This document shows positions 23,940 through 36,679 of a stretch of DNA of 64,000 nucleotides, in pieces. Position numbers and translations under genes: made by a program. Source of the stretch: Thuidium tamariscinum (taxonomy: Eukaryota > Streptophyta > Bryopsida > Hypnales > Thuidiaceae); contig OX344757.2 of assembly GCA_947034885.2 (NCBI GenBank), positions 22,004,001-22,068,000 of the forward strand, read 5' to 3'. Every line of letters starts with the position of its first letter. Position 1 is the first letter of the stretch. The notes beneath the pieces were generated by a model. It saw only the letters and a list, made by a program, of their open reading frames with translations, did no database searches and was not told the origin of the DNA.

Positions 23940-24300
23940 ATATATTTTTAATTCGTGTCATACGCTACATTAATAGTGTCTAGTGGTCCTAGTAACGAAC
24001 TTGAGAGCATAGGGCCGGTTTCGGATAACCTTTCTCCTGTGCTATCACAACAAGAAATGCCGACCATCATGGCTGGGTCAAGTCTTTGGGGCTGCTTCAA
24101 ATACATAGGCCTCATCATTCATTGTTACACTCAAAGCTCCCTTGTGGGACCTCATGGTGGATTTGGTCTGTTTGCTTCAGTTGGACCCAGCCAGCAATGG
24201 CATCTGCATTTGCCACATGCATAACTTAGTAAGTTACTTAGTAAGTTACTGGTAAGTTACTGGTAACTTACTAACTCCCAATTGCAACCTCCCAAAGTCC
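23940..24300 (+). other. GC-richer island with a short open frame
   Basis: An island of mixed base composition lies between two small elements. A plus-strand frame from 23955 to 24224 (89 codons) has balanced amino-acid content. However, its first codon is not ATG (it reads TTCGTGTCATACG around the start), and I do not recognise the product. It is followed by a run of short AGTTACT/AGTAACT repeats (24229-24272) that can fold. It could be a captured gene fragment. Confidence 0.3.
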
Positions 24301-24314
24301 CAATGGTTTGTCTT

Positions 24315-24722
24315 TAGGTAGAACCACCTATTCTAGACCAAGGACCTGTACCTAACTCGTAGGATGCACCTATTTCCAATGAGGGCTAGAAGAGATAGCC
24401 TGGAATGTATTAGATTTCAAGGTGGGAACTAATGGGGTCATGACACATGTCTCAAAGTGTCATAAAGTGTGCCAGAAGTACCAATCAAGAAAGTAGTCTC
24501 TGGAATGATTGGAATTAGAAGAGTCTAGATGATGGCTATCGGTTCAAAGCACTTGTTGGCTTTTGAAAATCGTGTAATTTCAGTTTTGGGAATAAAGATA
24601 TGATAAATATGCAATCTCTATACTTTCCTATCTTGTTGCATAGGAAAATTTTGCATAGCCTTGTACTCATCATGATGTGTTCTGAAATTGCTTAAGTGAT
24701 TGGATATAGGTGGGTCTACCTA
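24315..24722. mobile_element. MITE-like element, GGTAGAACCACC family, copy 2
   Basis: The ends are TTAGGTAGAACCACCTA and TAGGTGGGTCTACCTAA, compatible with a TA target. It shares TTTCCAATGAGGGCTAGAA and GATTGGAATTAGAAGAGTCT with the other copies. Non-coding. Confidence 0.8.
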
Positions 24723-24776
24723 AGACTTGGGAAATAGCATAACATTAGAAGCTTGCAACCCATTTCCAATGACTTC

Positions 24777-25006
24777 TTAATCCTTAAATACCGAGGTGGA
24801 TGTTTTGTGTTTGATGAATGACAAAGAATCTTCCCTTAGAGGATAGAAGTGAAACTATTCATCCTCGATATTAGGGGTGGAAAGTGGAGATCTTCTATAG
24901 GACTTTGACTTCCAATGAGTATATTTGGTTGATTTAAAGTAGATGATATCACATGATATCCAAATGTAAGATTTCCATAGCCACCAATCCGTTGTTCAAG
25001 GTTTAA
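24777..25006. mobile_element. TTAA-flanked MITE, family K, copy 2
   Basis: Edges TTAATCCTTAAATACCG and CCGTTGTTCAAGGTTTAA, with TTAA at both ends. The interior is highly similar to 23670-23899. It lies 54 bases after the GGTAGAACC element. Confidence 0.75.
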
Positions 25007-28000
25007 GGAATTTAGCATAGCTTTCAGTTGAGTTTAGAGGGGGGAAATTTTTTTCCTCCATGAAGAAGAAGAAGATTTAAGATGGATTTGGAAATTTTCC
25101 ATATTTTTCCACCTAAAAACAAAATTATTGTGAATTCTTTTATTTATCTTTTTTGAAACCTATTTTTGATGCATTTAAGGATGTCTAATTTCAATCATAA
25201 GCTAGTCAAGAAATGCAGAGGAAATCAATGGCTTATAATGCATGATAATGGGCAGTTTACTCCCACCTCACATGCTTGAAAATACAACAATTTAGCCTTT
25301 GGAATTGAGGGCTTGATCGGAAAGGGATTGGCTACCTTACATTCACTAGCATGCATTGTCATTCCCTTGGCTTTACAATGAAGTAGAACAACCTATCTTT
25401 GCCATCTACCTCATCTTTGAAAATGTTAGGCCAGTGGAACTAGTTGCAGGGCTTTTTTTTGGCAAAATTTCCGCAAATCTATCAGAAATCGATGAACCAG
25501 TAGTAGTACCTCCAAAAATTGGCTAGTGTCGCAAAACCAATACAAGGAACATTGGTAAAAAAAAGCCCCAAGTAGAAGGTTGTAAAACAGTATGCAACAA
25601 TGTAATTACAACCAAAAATTATTCAAAAATAAAAATAAAAAACATTCATTTTTTCAAGAATTGACATGGCATTAATTATGCAATGTTAGATTGGAAATTT
25701 CAAAAATAAAATTGTTTATTATTTCATTTTATTTTTTAAAAAAATTCTTTATTTTTCCTATATTTTCACTGCAATTGAAAGTCAAATAACCTTTCATAAG
25801 GTGCAAATTTTTTGTAATGATTTCTACCATCCTACTTTTGGTCTCAATTCCACCACAAAATTCATCCAAATTCATTTGTTTTTCTAACAAAACCAATGCA
25901 TTAGTTACAATTTGGATAATGTATAAGCCTTGATTGGTGGATACCCAAATACAGTCAAAGGTGGTTATGGGTTGTTGATAGGGCATTTATGACTCCATTT
26001 AGAAGGTGGTTTTCTTTTTTAGCATAGATCACTTTAAATATTCACATAAATTACAATTTTAATTGGAAAATTATAATTCTACTGGGGTTTGGTTTGTAAA
26101 ACAAGAACACACTAGAGTTGAACCTAAGATACTCAAATTACAAATCAAGGTGGTAATAGGCTTCTCTAGAATAGATAGAGTGGAATATTTTTCACCCAAC
26201 AATGCATCATTAATAGTTAATTAAACAAATCAAGGCTCAAATATAATGAGCAAAGGGCATGAAGAAAGGCATTGGGTATGAAAGGCTAGAACTAAGGTGC
26301 TTAAGGTTATAAAGCCTAGAGCATGCTATACCACCTTCACTATAATTGTTTTACCAATCAAAAGAAAGGAGTAAGAAGTTGATACCAACAAGATGGGCAT
26401 CTTCATAATATTGGAATCTCTACAATTTTTCTTCAATTAAAAGAAATTAGAAACCTTTAAAAGACCACCAATATCTAAGTAGTAGGGAACCTAGAAGTAG
26501 TAATCTATCAATGATTTGATGTAGGCAAGCCCATACTACATTAAATAATATTTGTTAATTTATTATTGTAATAAAATATTAAATTTACTCTTAAAAAACG
26601 TACATTTTTAAAAAATAGATTTTTAATTTCTTAATAATTTTTGAAATTTTTGAAAAAAAATTCCACAAATTTTTAAAAAATTAGGCTACAAGGATTGATT
26701 TGCAATTTTTGGATAGTATAAAGAACAACTTGGAGAATAGCTCTGAAATGACCCTCCTTAGACTTCAAATTTCTCTTAATGAAGTTTACAATGTTAAATT
26801 CAATATAAAATAAATTTTAATATTTATTGTTTTACCTTATTTATTCAAATCATTTTTTATTGAATAGTAACATATATTTTTTAAATTCGAATATACTTGA
26901 ACATCTTTAACTAGAAAAATACTTTTGAAGACAAGTTATAGAAACCTATACCATATAAGTTTAAGATAATTATAACATAAAAATCTACAAGCATTAATCC
27001 TAAAAGGACCAAGCTGCATTTTTTGGCAATCTATAAATTTTGGACTAGTACTTGCAATTAGAGACTTTATTATTTTTCTTCTAAATTCTTATATAACACA
27101 TGGGAAAAAAATATCTTTAAGGCCCAACAATTTTTATAAATTTTGACTACATAATTAAAAAATTTATTAAATGACATATCATTTCTTTCTCAACTTTGGC
27201 ACTTTAGGCAAATCTAAAAGAATCATTGTTTTTAGAAACAAAATTTAAAATTAAATTTGATTTTATATACATATATATATATATATATATATAATATTTT
27301 ATGTAAAGCTTTGAACAATTCCATTTTGATTAATGAGATGAAAAATATGAAGTCTTTTAGTTTCTGGGTATTTATAGATTCAACACTCTAAAATAAACTT
27401 TGAAGTCCTTTATTTAACTCAATTTTCAATATTTTTGAGTAAAATAAAAACATTTAATGTATATTGTTTATTACAATATTATAAACATTGAGATTGACAT
27501 TTTTCAATTCCAAATATAAATATTTTACAATTCCAGGTTTTGATACATTCTCTACTTCTATGTACATACTATTTTTTTTACATGTTATACAATTCAAAAT
27601 GATAAGAAACTTTTCAAATATGTAGCCAACTTGACTTGAAGAATGTATTCAAAGAAGCACCAACAACATAGACATTTTTTCATACATATGTGAGCTTGTA
27701 AAGTATAGTTGCTTGTTTTTTCGTAGGAAAAAAAGGATGCTTATCAATTTTATAGCTAATATCTTACAATAATCACTAATGTCTTACAATCAACATAGTA
27801 GAAATTTTTGAATTTTTTTGACATTTTTTCAAATTAATGTACTACAAGATCCTATAATTATATGTGTAATAAAAATGTTATTTTTCTAAAGTTTGGTATT
27901 TGTACTAAAAGTGGTAGTTTTGGAGGGTTTTTGGTTAAAACTAGAGCATGTTGTTGTGATGTGGGCCATCTACTAGTTAATTTAGGCATCTTACTACATT

Positions 28001-28350
28001 TTAAAAAGAATCTAAGTTGTAGAAGGTTTAAGGTTGACGGGTGGTTGGTCTCACTAAGAGGTTAGGTTTTTGCATCTTGCCTTGTGAGGGTATGGAGGTT
28101 AGAGTTTGGTTGGCATTTATACCATATGGTTTGGAACCTTAGGACCCTTTGGAAGGTACTTAAAGGCTAGGCTTTTTCTCTTGCCAATGGATAATCAACC
28201 TTTTTTACTTGTATTCTTGATTTAGGAAGATATAACTTGAGACAACCTTTACTTTAATATGTTCTCTTAGTTGTAGTATATTTGGAGTTAAATTTCTTTT
28301 TGCCTTACAAATATCTACTATAGCTAAGAGCCCCATGCTTTTCAGAATAG
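25007..28350. other. AT-rich intergenic, no gene seen
   Basis: No supported gene. A TA microsatellite lies at about 27268-27293. The region 25440-25690 has a distant resemblance to family A (CAGGGCTTTTTTTTGGC, GACATGGCATTAATTATGC) but the ends are lost. Short frames at 25729-25986 and 27862-28065 have no recognisable product. Confidence 0.4.
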
Positions 28351-28359
28351 ACCACAAAT

Positions 28360-28500
28360 AATACAATAGCGCCTATATGTCTATTTTCTTGACAATGTAC
28401 AGATTGAAATTCAAATTTTTTTCTCATTATAGCTTGGATGAAAATCATCCTAATTTTTAGAGACACATTATGAAGTTGTTGTCCTATCTAAAGTTTGGAG
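28360..28500. mobile_element. Family M element fragment
   Basis: Matches the left part of the element at 35366: TCTTGACAATG...GATTGAAATTCA and TGAAAATCATCCTAATTTTTAG. Truncated on both sides. Non-coding. Confidence 0.5.
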
Positions 28501-28504
28501 TGCG

Positions 28505-29000
28505 TAGGATGCATAATTGGAAATTCTTTGGTTTTTCTATGATTTTAGGGTTTGTGATTCTAACGAGCATGTTGATCCATTGAGAGCTTCTTGGAAGTAA
28601 GTCACACCTCCTAACCAATCCCCTTTTTTTGCTACTAATGGGATTTTTCTAGGATAGAATTAGTAGGGAAGCACAAATGCACTATATATTGATGAATCTA
28701 TTAAAGTTTTTGCTAATTGGCATGGAGTTTTAGGTTTTATATTTCACTAGTATATAGGATGCTTGACCAAAAATTGTTTGTTTTTTCCATGATTCTAGGA
28801 TTTGTGATTTTGGCTAGCATCTCAATCCATTGCTAGTGTCTTTAGAGGTAGTTACAACTTCTAAACAATCTTCTTTCTTTCTACTCATGTAATTTTTTTA
28901 GGGTGGGATTAGTGATAAAGCACAATTGCAATTTATATAGATAAATTCATTAAATTTTTTGCTAATTGGCTTGAAGAATAAGGTTTTGTATCTCACTATT
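28505..29000. repeat. Tandem duplication of a ~248-bp unit
   Basis: Two copies, about 28505-28752 and 28753-29000, share the order TTCTATGATTYTAGGRTTTGTGATT, ATCCATTG, a TAGTRRKRAAGCACAA block and TTTTTGCTAATTGGC. They are diverged, so the duplication is not recent. Function unknown; no gene inside. Confidence 0.65.
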
Positions 29001-29009
29001 TTGAAAGTT

Positions 29010-30130
29010 TGTATACAAGATGATTGAGTGTATTCATATTACTTGTGGAGAGGAAGAATACAAGTTTAAATTGGGCTCATAAGCTTACATTGGCCAAGAT
29101 GCACTGTCCTTGAAGATGTCTTAAGCATGTGGATGATGTTGCATTGGTTGCTTTATAACAAAAACAATTGACCAAGAGAACTATACATATAATCCAAAAC
29201 ACTCAACAAGGGATGTTCTTGATGAGTGTTTGATGGATGTTCCTTACAAACTTCAACTAAAAAAAGGCAAGGAACTTGAGATGTGTGGGATGGCAATGGT
29301 ATGTACTATGTACACTATAAGAAACTTGTGTTTCAAATGATAGATTTTAGATGACATCCAATGTAGCAACCCGTGTTTTAATGTCCAAAATAATGTCCGT
29401 CATAACATCTTGATGTTATGGCGGACATTATTTTGGACATTAAAATACAGGTTGCTACATTAGATGTCACTAAGAATCCACCATCTAAAACACAAATTTC
29501 TTATAGTGGTACTTCTACAAGACTTTGTGTACTTACAGACCATTGCCTTAATGACCTACCTAAAAGATCGAATTGATTGTTGGAGGTCATCCAGCCAAAA
29601 TTTGTGCACAAGATGCAAAGAAGGATATTGTTGCCTTGAAGATTAACAGCAATAGTGAACTTCAATTTATAAAATTGGATGGGATTTGTCTCATCAAGAT
29701 AATGATGAAGGTTCAATTGATATCTTATCTAATGATGGTAGACAATGACTATGCAGTTGTGGAACCAATCATTACTCATAGCCAAGTTGTGAATTTATAG
29801 ATGTCTAATGTGGTGGAGGTTGATTATACATCATATTTGAATTCATCCAGTGAAGTTGTGGTTCACAAGAACAAAATAATTGGGATTCACTTGGAAAATT
29901 TATATCAAGAAGATGGTTAAGTAAAAGGATAAATGGGTATGAAAGGGAAGGTGGCCTACTTAGAAAGAAACATAGGTAACAAGGGTTGTTTAGGCAATTT
30001 TGTAAATGCAGCTGCCATTTGTAACTTCTTTAGTGATCACAATCTTCTTGCAATGCCTATATTTGACACCTCATCATCATCTTCTTCCTATGTCAAAGAA
30101 AAACAACCTTGTATAATGTCTACACTACAA
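29010..30130 (+). pseudogene. Possible decayed coding sequence interrupted by a CACTA MITE
   Basis: Between short frames on the plus strand (for example 29573-29800 and 29933-30133) there are patches with protein-like composition, such as IVGGHPAKICAQDAKKDIVA and SSSEVVVHKNKIIGI. They are separated by stops and frame changes and split by the element at 29313-29508. I do not recognise the family. A decayed transposon or captured gene is possible, as is chance. Confidence 0.25.
29313..29508. mobile_element. CACTA-type MITE with GTA target duplication
   Basis: It starts CACTATAAGAAACTTG and ends CAAATTTCTTATAGTG, flanked by GTA at 29310-29312 and 29509-29511. The 196-bp element is nearly all inverted repeat, pairing around a centre near 29410, so its transcript would form one long hairpin. 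A related copy is at 30487-30702. Confidence 0.92.
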
Positions 30131-30486
30131 TGAAGGTGAGTCCTTTTGTGCTTTTGAATACTTGATATTCAATTTGTAGATATCAAAGTGTTATTGCATT
30201 AATGCATATGAGTTATTTTTGAATATTTGATGATTAATTTGTAAATGTCATTTGAAGTGTTATTGCATTAATGCATTTGAGTTATTTTTTGACATTTATG
30301 TTATTGACTTGATCTTTGTTTTAACTAAGGAGGATTGAATGATTTTTCTACCATTAAGGATGTAGAATAGGATTTGGGATACTCTTTCACTAGTCAACTA
30401 CAATTCAAGTAGCCATTCCAAGTGTACAATGCAAACAATCATTGCAAGTGTTCAGAATCAAGAAAAACATCTTGTCTTCTTCAAGA

Positions 30487-30702
30487 CATTATAAGAAACT
30501 TGTGTTTTAGGTGATGGATTTTAGGTGACATCCAATGAAACAACTTGTATTTTTATGTCAAGAATAATGTTTACTATGATATTGTGATGTCTGCCATAAT
30601 ATAAAGATCTCATGGCGGACATTATTGTTAACATAAAAACATGGGTTGTTACATTAAATGTCACTTAAAATCCGTCACCTAAAATACAAGTTTCTTATAG
30701 TG
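30487..30702. mobile_element. CACTA-type MITE, related copy
   Basis: The ends are CATTATAAGAAACTTGTG (CACTA with one change) and CAAGTTTCTTATAGTG. Flanking triplets are AGA and AAA, so the target duplication is probable but imperfect. It shares the GGATTTTAGGTGACATCCAA and GGCGGACATTATT blocks with the copy 1 kb upstream. Non-coding foldback. Confidence 0.85.
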
Positions 30703-33700
30703 AAAAATCTAATTATTTTTACAAATTTGGCATTCATGAAGGCTAGTTTGTACATAATTATTCAAACTTGAAGTGATAAAATTAGAAACCAATTTGATTT
30801 CAAATTGATTCTTGCCAAAAGAACATTTATACCAACATCATGATTCTTGTCTTCAAAATTTAAGCACATCTATGAAGTTTTTTTGGTCTCATGTATAAGA
30901 TCTAATCAATTTACGTATCATGGAAGTTTGTTCTAAGTTTGAAAGTTAAAAGTGTTTTTTCTAAACCTCCATTTTCAAAGCCACCATTGTTTTAACTTTT
31001 AAGTGCAATTTCAAGAAGCAATGAACACAAGGTAGCTGAATAGAGAAGTGCCATTTTTGCAACTACCCCACCCATACTAGAGCGAAAGCATAATGTATAG
31101 TACTATACAATATTCATGAAGAGTGTTATGAAAGTAAATTGACTGTAATTTGTAGCCTACCTATTCATTCAATATGCAATAACTAATGTTGTCAAATGAA
31201 AACAAGTGGCTATAAGAATCATTTGTTGGTGGACTTCTAGTTTTACTAAAGTTGTGCTTTTGAGAATTTGCTTGCAACTTTGGAAATGGTCCCTCAAAAA
31301 GCACTAACTTGTCTACTACCAAATTGTAATGTGAAGCCTATTCTGTTAAGAGGCAATGGTTGGAATTGGCCTTAGATGGAATACTAGCATTAGGAATAAA
31401 ATGACTCTACTCCATCAACAGTTTTGTCAATTCTATTATGGATTATTAGGCTGCAAAATCATCTACTTGGATTGAAAATCTCGAAAAGCATCATGGATAG
31501 GAAATTTGTTTTGCATAAATAAAAAAATTTCATGGTTGGCTTCAACTTTGTAGGACATTGAAACAACTCCCAAAAGGCCCCCCAAAAGCCTTGATACATA
31601 TGTCTAGGATTTGAAGTAAGTTATAGCACTTACTACTTCTAGGTTTGACACTTGCTAAGCTATTGAATTACTCAAGCATTACAGGTGTTCTATAGTCAAG
31701 ACAAGAAAAGCATAGAGAATTAATTGTAAGTTGATCTCCAATGGTCATGTAAAAAGCCTTTGAAGGTTGGCTTGAAGATTAAACTCTGAATCCATTGTTC
31801 AAATTTTCATTATAGCATAGAGTCAGGTATCATGCGAGGAACTACAGTAAGGATGAGCCTTGGTGTTGCTACAATATAGATTTTTCTAAAATTACAAATA
31901 TGGAAGTTTATAAGTGGTTAATTTGCATTGACCCTAGTTCAAACTTGGAATTGTAAAAATGAGCTCATATAATCAAATAATACAAGAATCTTAAAAATCA
32001 CCATGTCAAGATAACCTCATTTCAAGTCTATTCCAACAAAATTTACTCAAAAAATGATAATATTTTGCTTGTAATTGAATTTACGAGATATTTTGAATTT
32101 TTTGTTTCAAAATTTATAAAAATATATTGGTGATAGTATCAATGAATCTAATTATATGGATAGAATCTAAAAGTCAAACTCTACAACTTTTATTTCCACC
32201 CCAATTCCAAAATATTCTTCCAAATGATGCTTTATGATGATTTTTCCAAAATCGTCAATCTTACGAATGAGTCTCAATGCTAAGGGGTTAAACATAATTA
32301 AAGAACTTTGGGTGTTATGATAGATGGAAAATCATAATTCTATAGGCTTCAAACATATTTGTCGTCATTTATTGTTCAAAATTTGAACGTCTAGTCTTAA
32401 GGATCAAATTGATTTAATCTAAATTGCTATAAAATTTATGTTAGTGCACCTCTCAAATTTGCTTTCTATCCATGATTTGTACAATCTAGAATTATGAATA
32501 CATAGAGAGGACTCTAAGTCTAAGTGAGCCAATTTGAGGGATATTTAAATCTCAATGCATTAATATCATTTTGTTTTAGACTTTCAAAATATTAACATTT
32601 CACCCTATAAAATTAAGATTTTTAATTTTGTTAAATTATTATTTATAAATATAACACTATTTTTTTATAGATAAGAATTTGTATTTATAACAAAATTCAT
32701 TATAGTTCAATTGAATTACTCTTTTATTAATGTATTTAATGTATTTTCCAAATGATTCAATTAATAAACAAGGAATACATCAATGCAGTTTAAAATTCTA
32801 AATACATCAAAGAAAGAAGTTTGTAGGTATAATTTTCTGTTTAGAATTTTCTTATTGATAAATTGGTGAAAACATATTCATCACATCTTTTTTTTAAACA
32901 AAAATTCTGAATTGATATTTTGTATGGACTTTTATTTGAACAATTATATTTCTCAATTTGAAATTTGTTTTGATAATTTACAAAATCTGGATTTGGTTTT
33001 ATATAAGTATTTTTGATTTACTTTTATTATGATAATCCATATAAAATTTAGATGTTCTTTATTGTTAATGAATTGCTATAGTTTAGCCAAAGTATTATTT
33101 GATAAGAAATCTCAAAATTCTAAATCTAGAAGACAATTTATATTGGTAATTCCAAATTACAATCTTTGGTTTACATGTACACAAATCTAATACTTGTCTT
33201 TTTGAATTTTATAATTGTTAGAATTCAAATTGCTTTGTCACTTCTAAGAATTAGAACTTTTATCAATATGCACAGAATGCATTAAAAGTTGTAACTAAAA
33301 TTTGGCTCAATGTAGTTTACAAATGCTTCAAAAAATACATTATTTACATTTACAATTGAAGGATTTCATTAATGTTATTAGCTAATGAGTGGAACCAAAT
33401 TTTTTTAATTGAATATCAAACAGTATTAAAGAATGTATTACATTCTATTTACAATATCCTCTAAAGAAGTGGATAGTAAATATGAAATTTGAAATGTAAA
33501 AACATGTAAACAATTTAAGTTCAAGTCAATCAATCAATATAAATCAATGTATTTCTAATTATTTAATTTAAAATTCCAAAAACTCAACAATGATTCTAAT
33601 GTCTTCATTTAGTTAGTTGATTAGGGCTCTATGGGAGTGAATAAAATGATTTCTAGAATAGATTTTGTAAGTAGTCAAGAATAAATTAATGATTAGGATA

Positions 33701-34680
33701 ATTATAATAAACATATTCATTTTCATTGAACTAGGGTCAATGAATGAAAAAACATTATTATATCAAATTATATTTTAGATTGTTTATATTATACGTGAAG
33801 CAAGTTTATACTAAATGTGATAATCCTCTTTTCAAGGGCATAGTGAGGGCATAGTGAAATCATGTCAAAAACAATGAAAATCATATATGATTTACAAGAG
33901 GGTACATGTGTCAATTTTCAATTGGTTGTAAAAATTTTACACATATTTCAAAAGGTATACACTACCTATTTTTCTATTGAACATAAAACTTTTACATTCA
34001 ATTTGAAACCCTAATTTCTTCAACAACTTTGTCTTCAATCGCATGTCTTTTTTCTCCTTTGTTGTTCTTTTTGGGCTCCTAAATTGTTCACAAATGGAGA
34101 GCATCATAAATACAAAATCAAGTGAATTAAAAAACATTAACAAGAAAAATAACAAAGTCAACCAAATAATAATAATACAACTATTATAAAATGTCAACAT
34201 TTGAAATTTCAAATAGACTCTAATACTAAATTCCTTACTCAAAATTCACAAGCATTTCATTCCACCACAATCTAATTGAGAGCATCAACACGCTCACAAA
34301 TTGAGATACAAATTGCCAAACCCTAAATCTTCCAATTCACCTCTAAATACTATATGTAGTGCAAAATCTTGATATAAATTGCCTAACATGACATTGCAGT
34401 GCAAAATCTTCTTCTACATGCATCAAGGTGTTTGACCAACTTTGAAAATGATATCAAAATTGGTGAATTTCAAGTGAATTTAAAATAATAAATAGTTGGC
34501 TCCTTGAAAAGCAAATAACAAGTAATGATCTACAAAAATACTTTAGGTGCTCTATTTAATTTTGGCCCACTTTTTGTATCTTGGTTTGTTTTGTCTCCTT
34601 CCATAAAGAGCTTAATTAATCTTGTTGTGAATGAGAAAAAATAGCAAATCATAGGTCTCATCATATTACATTAAAAAGAG
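30703..34680. other. AT-rich intergenic with a family M fragment
   Basis: No supported gene. About 31860-32294 matches the element at 35366-37125 on both sides of that element's insertion, ending CAATGCTAAGGGGTTAA. This copy is therefore uninterrupted at the equivalent site near 32130. The frame 33937-34242 on the minus strand (101 codons) is low-complexity and unrecognised. Confidence 0.45.
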
Positions 34681-34681
34681 G

Positions 34682-34915
34682 GTTGCTATTATGTGAGTAT
34701 AGAAGTGTGAGCCTATGAGCCTTTAATACTATACACCTATGGTATAAGTGTCTATATTAAAGTAACATTCTATGTTAATAGTATATATATACTATAAATA
34801 CCTTTATTAAAGGTGATTATGTTCTAAACATTTTCAATGGTTGCATGATACCTACTTATACATAGACTCAAGGCTCACATGCTCATACTTTTATGCTCAC
34901 ATACTAGCATCGTTG
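34682..34915. mobile_element. Small MITE-like inverted repeat
   Basis: Left end TGTGAGTATAGAAGTGTGAG and, reversed from the right, TGTGAGCATAAAAGTATGAG, with a further outward match (TGCTANTA). About 230 bp, no coding frame. Followed at 34984-35015 by a short tandem repeat of TCATTGCTCTCTAGA. Confidence 0.7.
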
Positions 34916-35084
34916 CATTAAAAATAGCATCCAAAGACAAAAACTTCAAACAATGCTTGCAAATATTGCTTCTTGCTAGGGTCATTGCTCTCTAGATCAT
35001 TGCTCTCTAGATCATTGCCATGACATTTGAGCTCTCTACAATGATTACAAAGAACATATTCATCAATCAAATTTGTTCTACATT

Positions 35085-35312
35085 CACTACAAGAGAAATG
35101 GGTGTTTTAAGTATAGTCCTAGAGATAAAATTTTAAGTAATGACCTTTTTAGGAGAATTCCAATAAGAATATACTAGAAATTAAATTTTTTTTAATAAAA
35201 TTTTATTAGGAAGACATGTATCTTTAGTAGATTCTTATTCAAAATCTCCTAAAAAGGTCATTTTTAATCTTATTTCTAGGACTATACTTAAAACACCCAT
35301 TTTTTTGTAGTA
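35085..35312. mobile_element. CACTA-type MITE
   Basis: It starts CACTACAAGAGAAATGGG and ends CCCATTTTTTTGTAGTA, with the last base changed from the expected G. Inner arms pair further (GTTTTAAGTATAGTCC; AGGTCATT). Left flank is ATT and right flank TAC, so the right edge is worn. Non-coding. Confidence 0.8.
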
Positions 35313-35794
35313 TACAATCATTTGCTTTATACTCACAGTCCTATTTTTATTAATCCTTTAGCATTGTGATGTCCATTTTTAGGACAATGAACATATCGAA
35401 ATTCATATTTTATTCTCATTGTTACTTGAATGAAAGTCATCCTAATTTTAGAAATTACTTTATTAAGTTATTGCCTTCTCTAAAGGTTGGACTTGGGATT
35501 ACTAGAATGCATATTTTTCTAAAATTGAAAATGTGAAAGTATGTCAAGTGGTCAATCAAGTTGAAATTACATTGACTCAAATTTAAAACTAAATTTGCAA
35601 AAATTATGTTGTAGATTTAATGAAAACAAAAATTTCAAAAAATCACTGCATCAAGAAAACCTCATTTCAAATTCATTCTAATAAATTTCATTCAAAAATG
35701 ATACAAAATACAAAGTAATATTTTTCTTGTACTTGAAAGTAAATTGTAAGAGGATTTTAGAAATTTTACTTTTAAAGTTCATAAAAAAGTATTA

Positions 35795-36679
35795 CCTCTA
35801 AATGCCCAAGGCCTTTTTTGAGCTTCTAGGAATTTGCTCTAAATTGAACAAAAAGCCAACATTTTGATGAACATTATCATTTAAAAAATGTAATAGTACA
35901 AATTCAAACTAGATATGTTAAATATCACTTAAAAAAAGAAAATACCACAATATCATTTATAGATTGAAAAATTATAATGTTTAATCGCAGGGGTGTTGAA
36001 ATTGCCAAAGTGAGTTGAAGTCTTTTAATCCCCTTTTCACATGTCAAATCTATAAGGTTGATTACCAAAAAAGTATAAGGTTAAAGGACCTAATATGCAT
36101 AACCTCAATCAATTTATGGCTTTTGAAGATCTATTCTACAACTTTTTTAAATGAATTTCTAATGTGTTTATTTCTCCATGATCTAGTGTATTTGAGGCTC
36201 ATTTTCAAGAGCCCTCAACACTATGGAAAGTCAAGATTGCAATGGACACTTGTAGATAAATCTTAAATAAAAAAATCATAGTTAGTCATTTTCAAAATTA
36301 GATTTTTGATGCTAAAACTAGACTTTGAAAAGAAGTAAATAAAAATATAAACTACTAAAAATAATAAATTGGTTAGGTTTTATTTACCTTCAAGGTTTTG
36401 CAACACAAGATTTTGGGTTAAGGTGACTAACCCCCTCACTTTGCTACACCAAGTCATTCCATAGATGCAAATAAAAAGAAAGCCCCTTATTTGTGCCCAA
36501 GTAATTCACCTAATAATCTCCTAACTAATTTGAGGCCTCTCATTGGAAATATGAATTTAGAATTTGCAAATTTTTTCATATATAGAGAATAAAAAATTTG
36601 AGTGTTTTCAAAGTGGCCAAGTGAGGGGTCAATTCACCCTGATCTAAATTTTGGTGCCTCGGGAATTTTGGGGTTAATG
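35795..36679. mobile_element. TTAA/CCC element, family F, interrupted copy 2
   Basis: Left end CCTCTAAATGCCCAAGG and right end GGGAATTTTGGGGTTAA. The interior follows the complete copy at 17447-18104. It is split near 36412 by a family B element. Confidence 0.75.
36407..36650. mobile_element. MITE-like element, family B, copy 2
   Basis: Inverted ends are GGTGACTAACCCCCTCACTT and, reversed, GGTGAATTGACCCCTCACTT. The flanks AGATTTTGG (left) and AAATTTTGG (right) look like a 9-bp target duplication. The uninterrupted family F copy has AAATTTTGA there once. A 9-bp duplication would suit a Mutator-type MITE. Confidence 0.75.

Noticed and set aside
33937..34242. 101-codon minus-strand frame
   Set aside because: AT-driven, rich in F/L/K/I, no neighbours or motifs; typical chance frame in 70 percent AT DNA.
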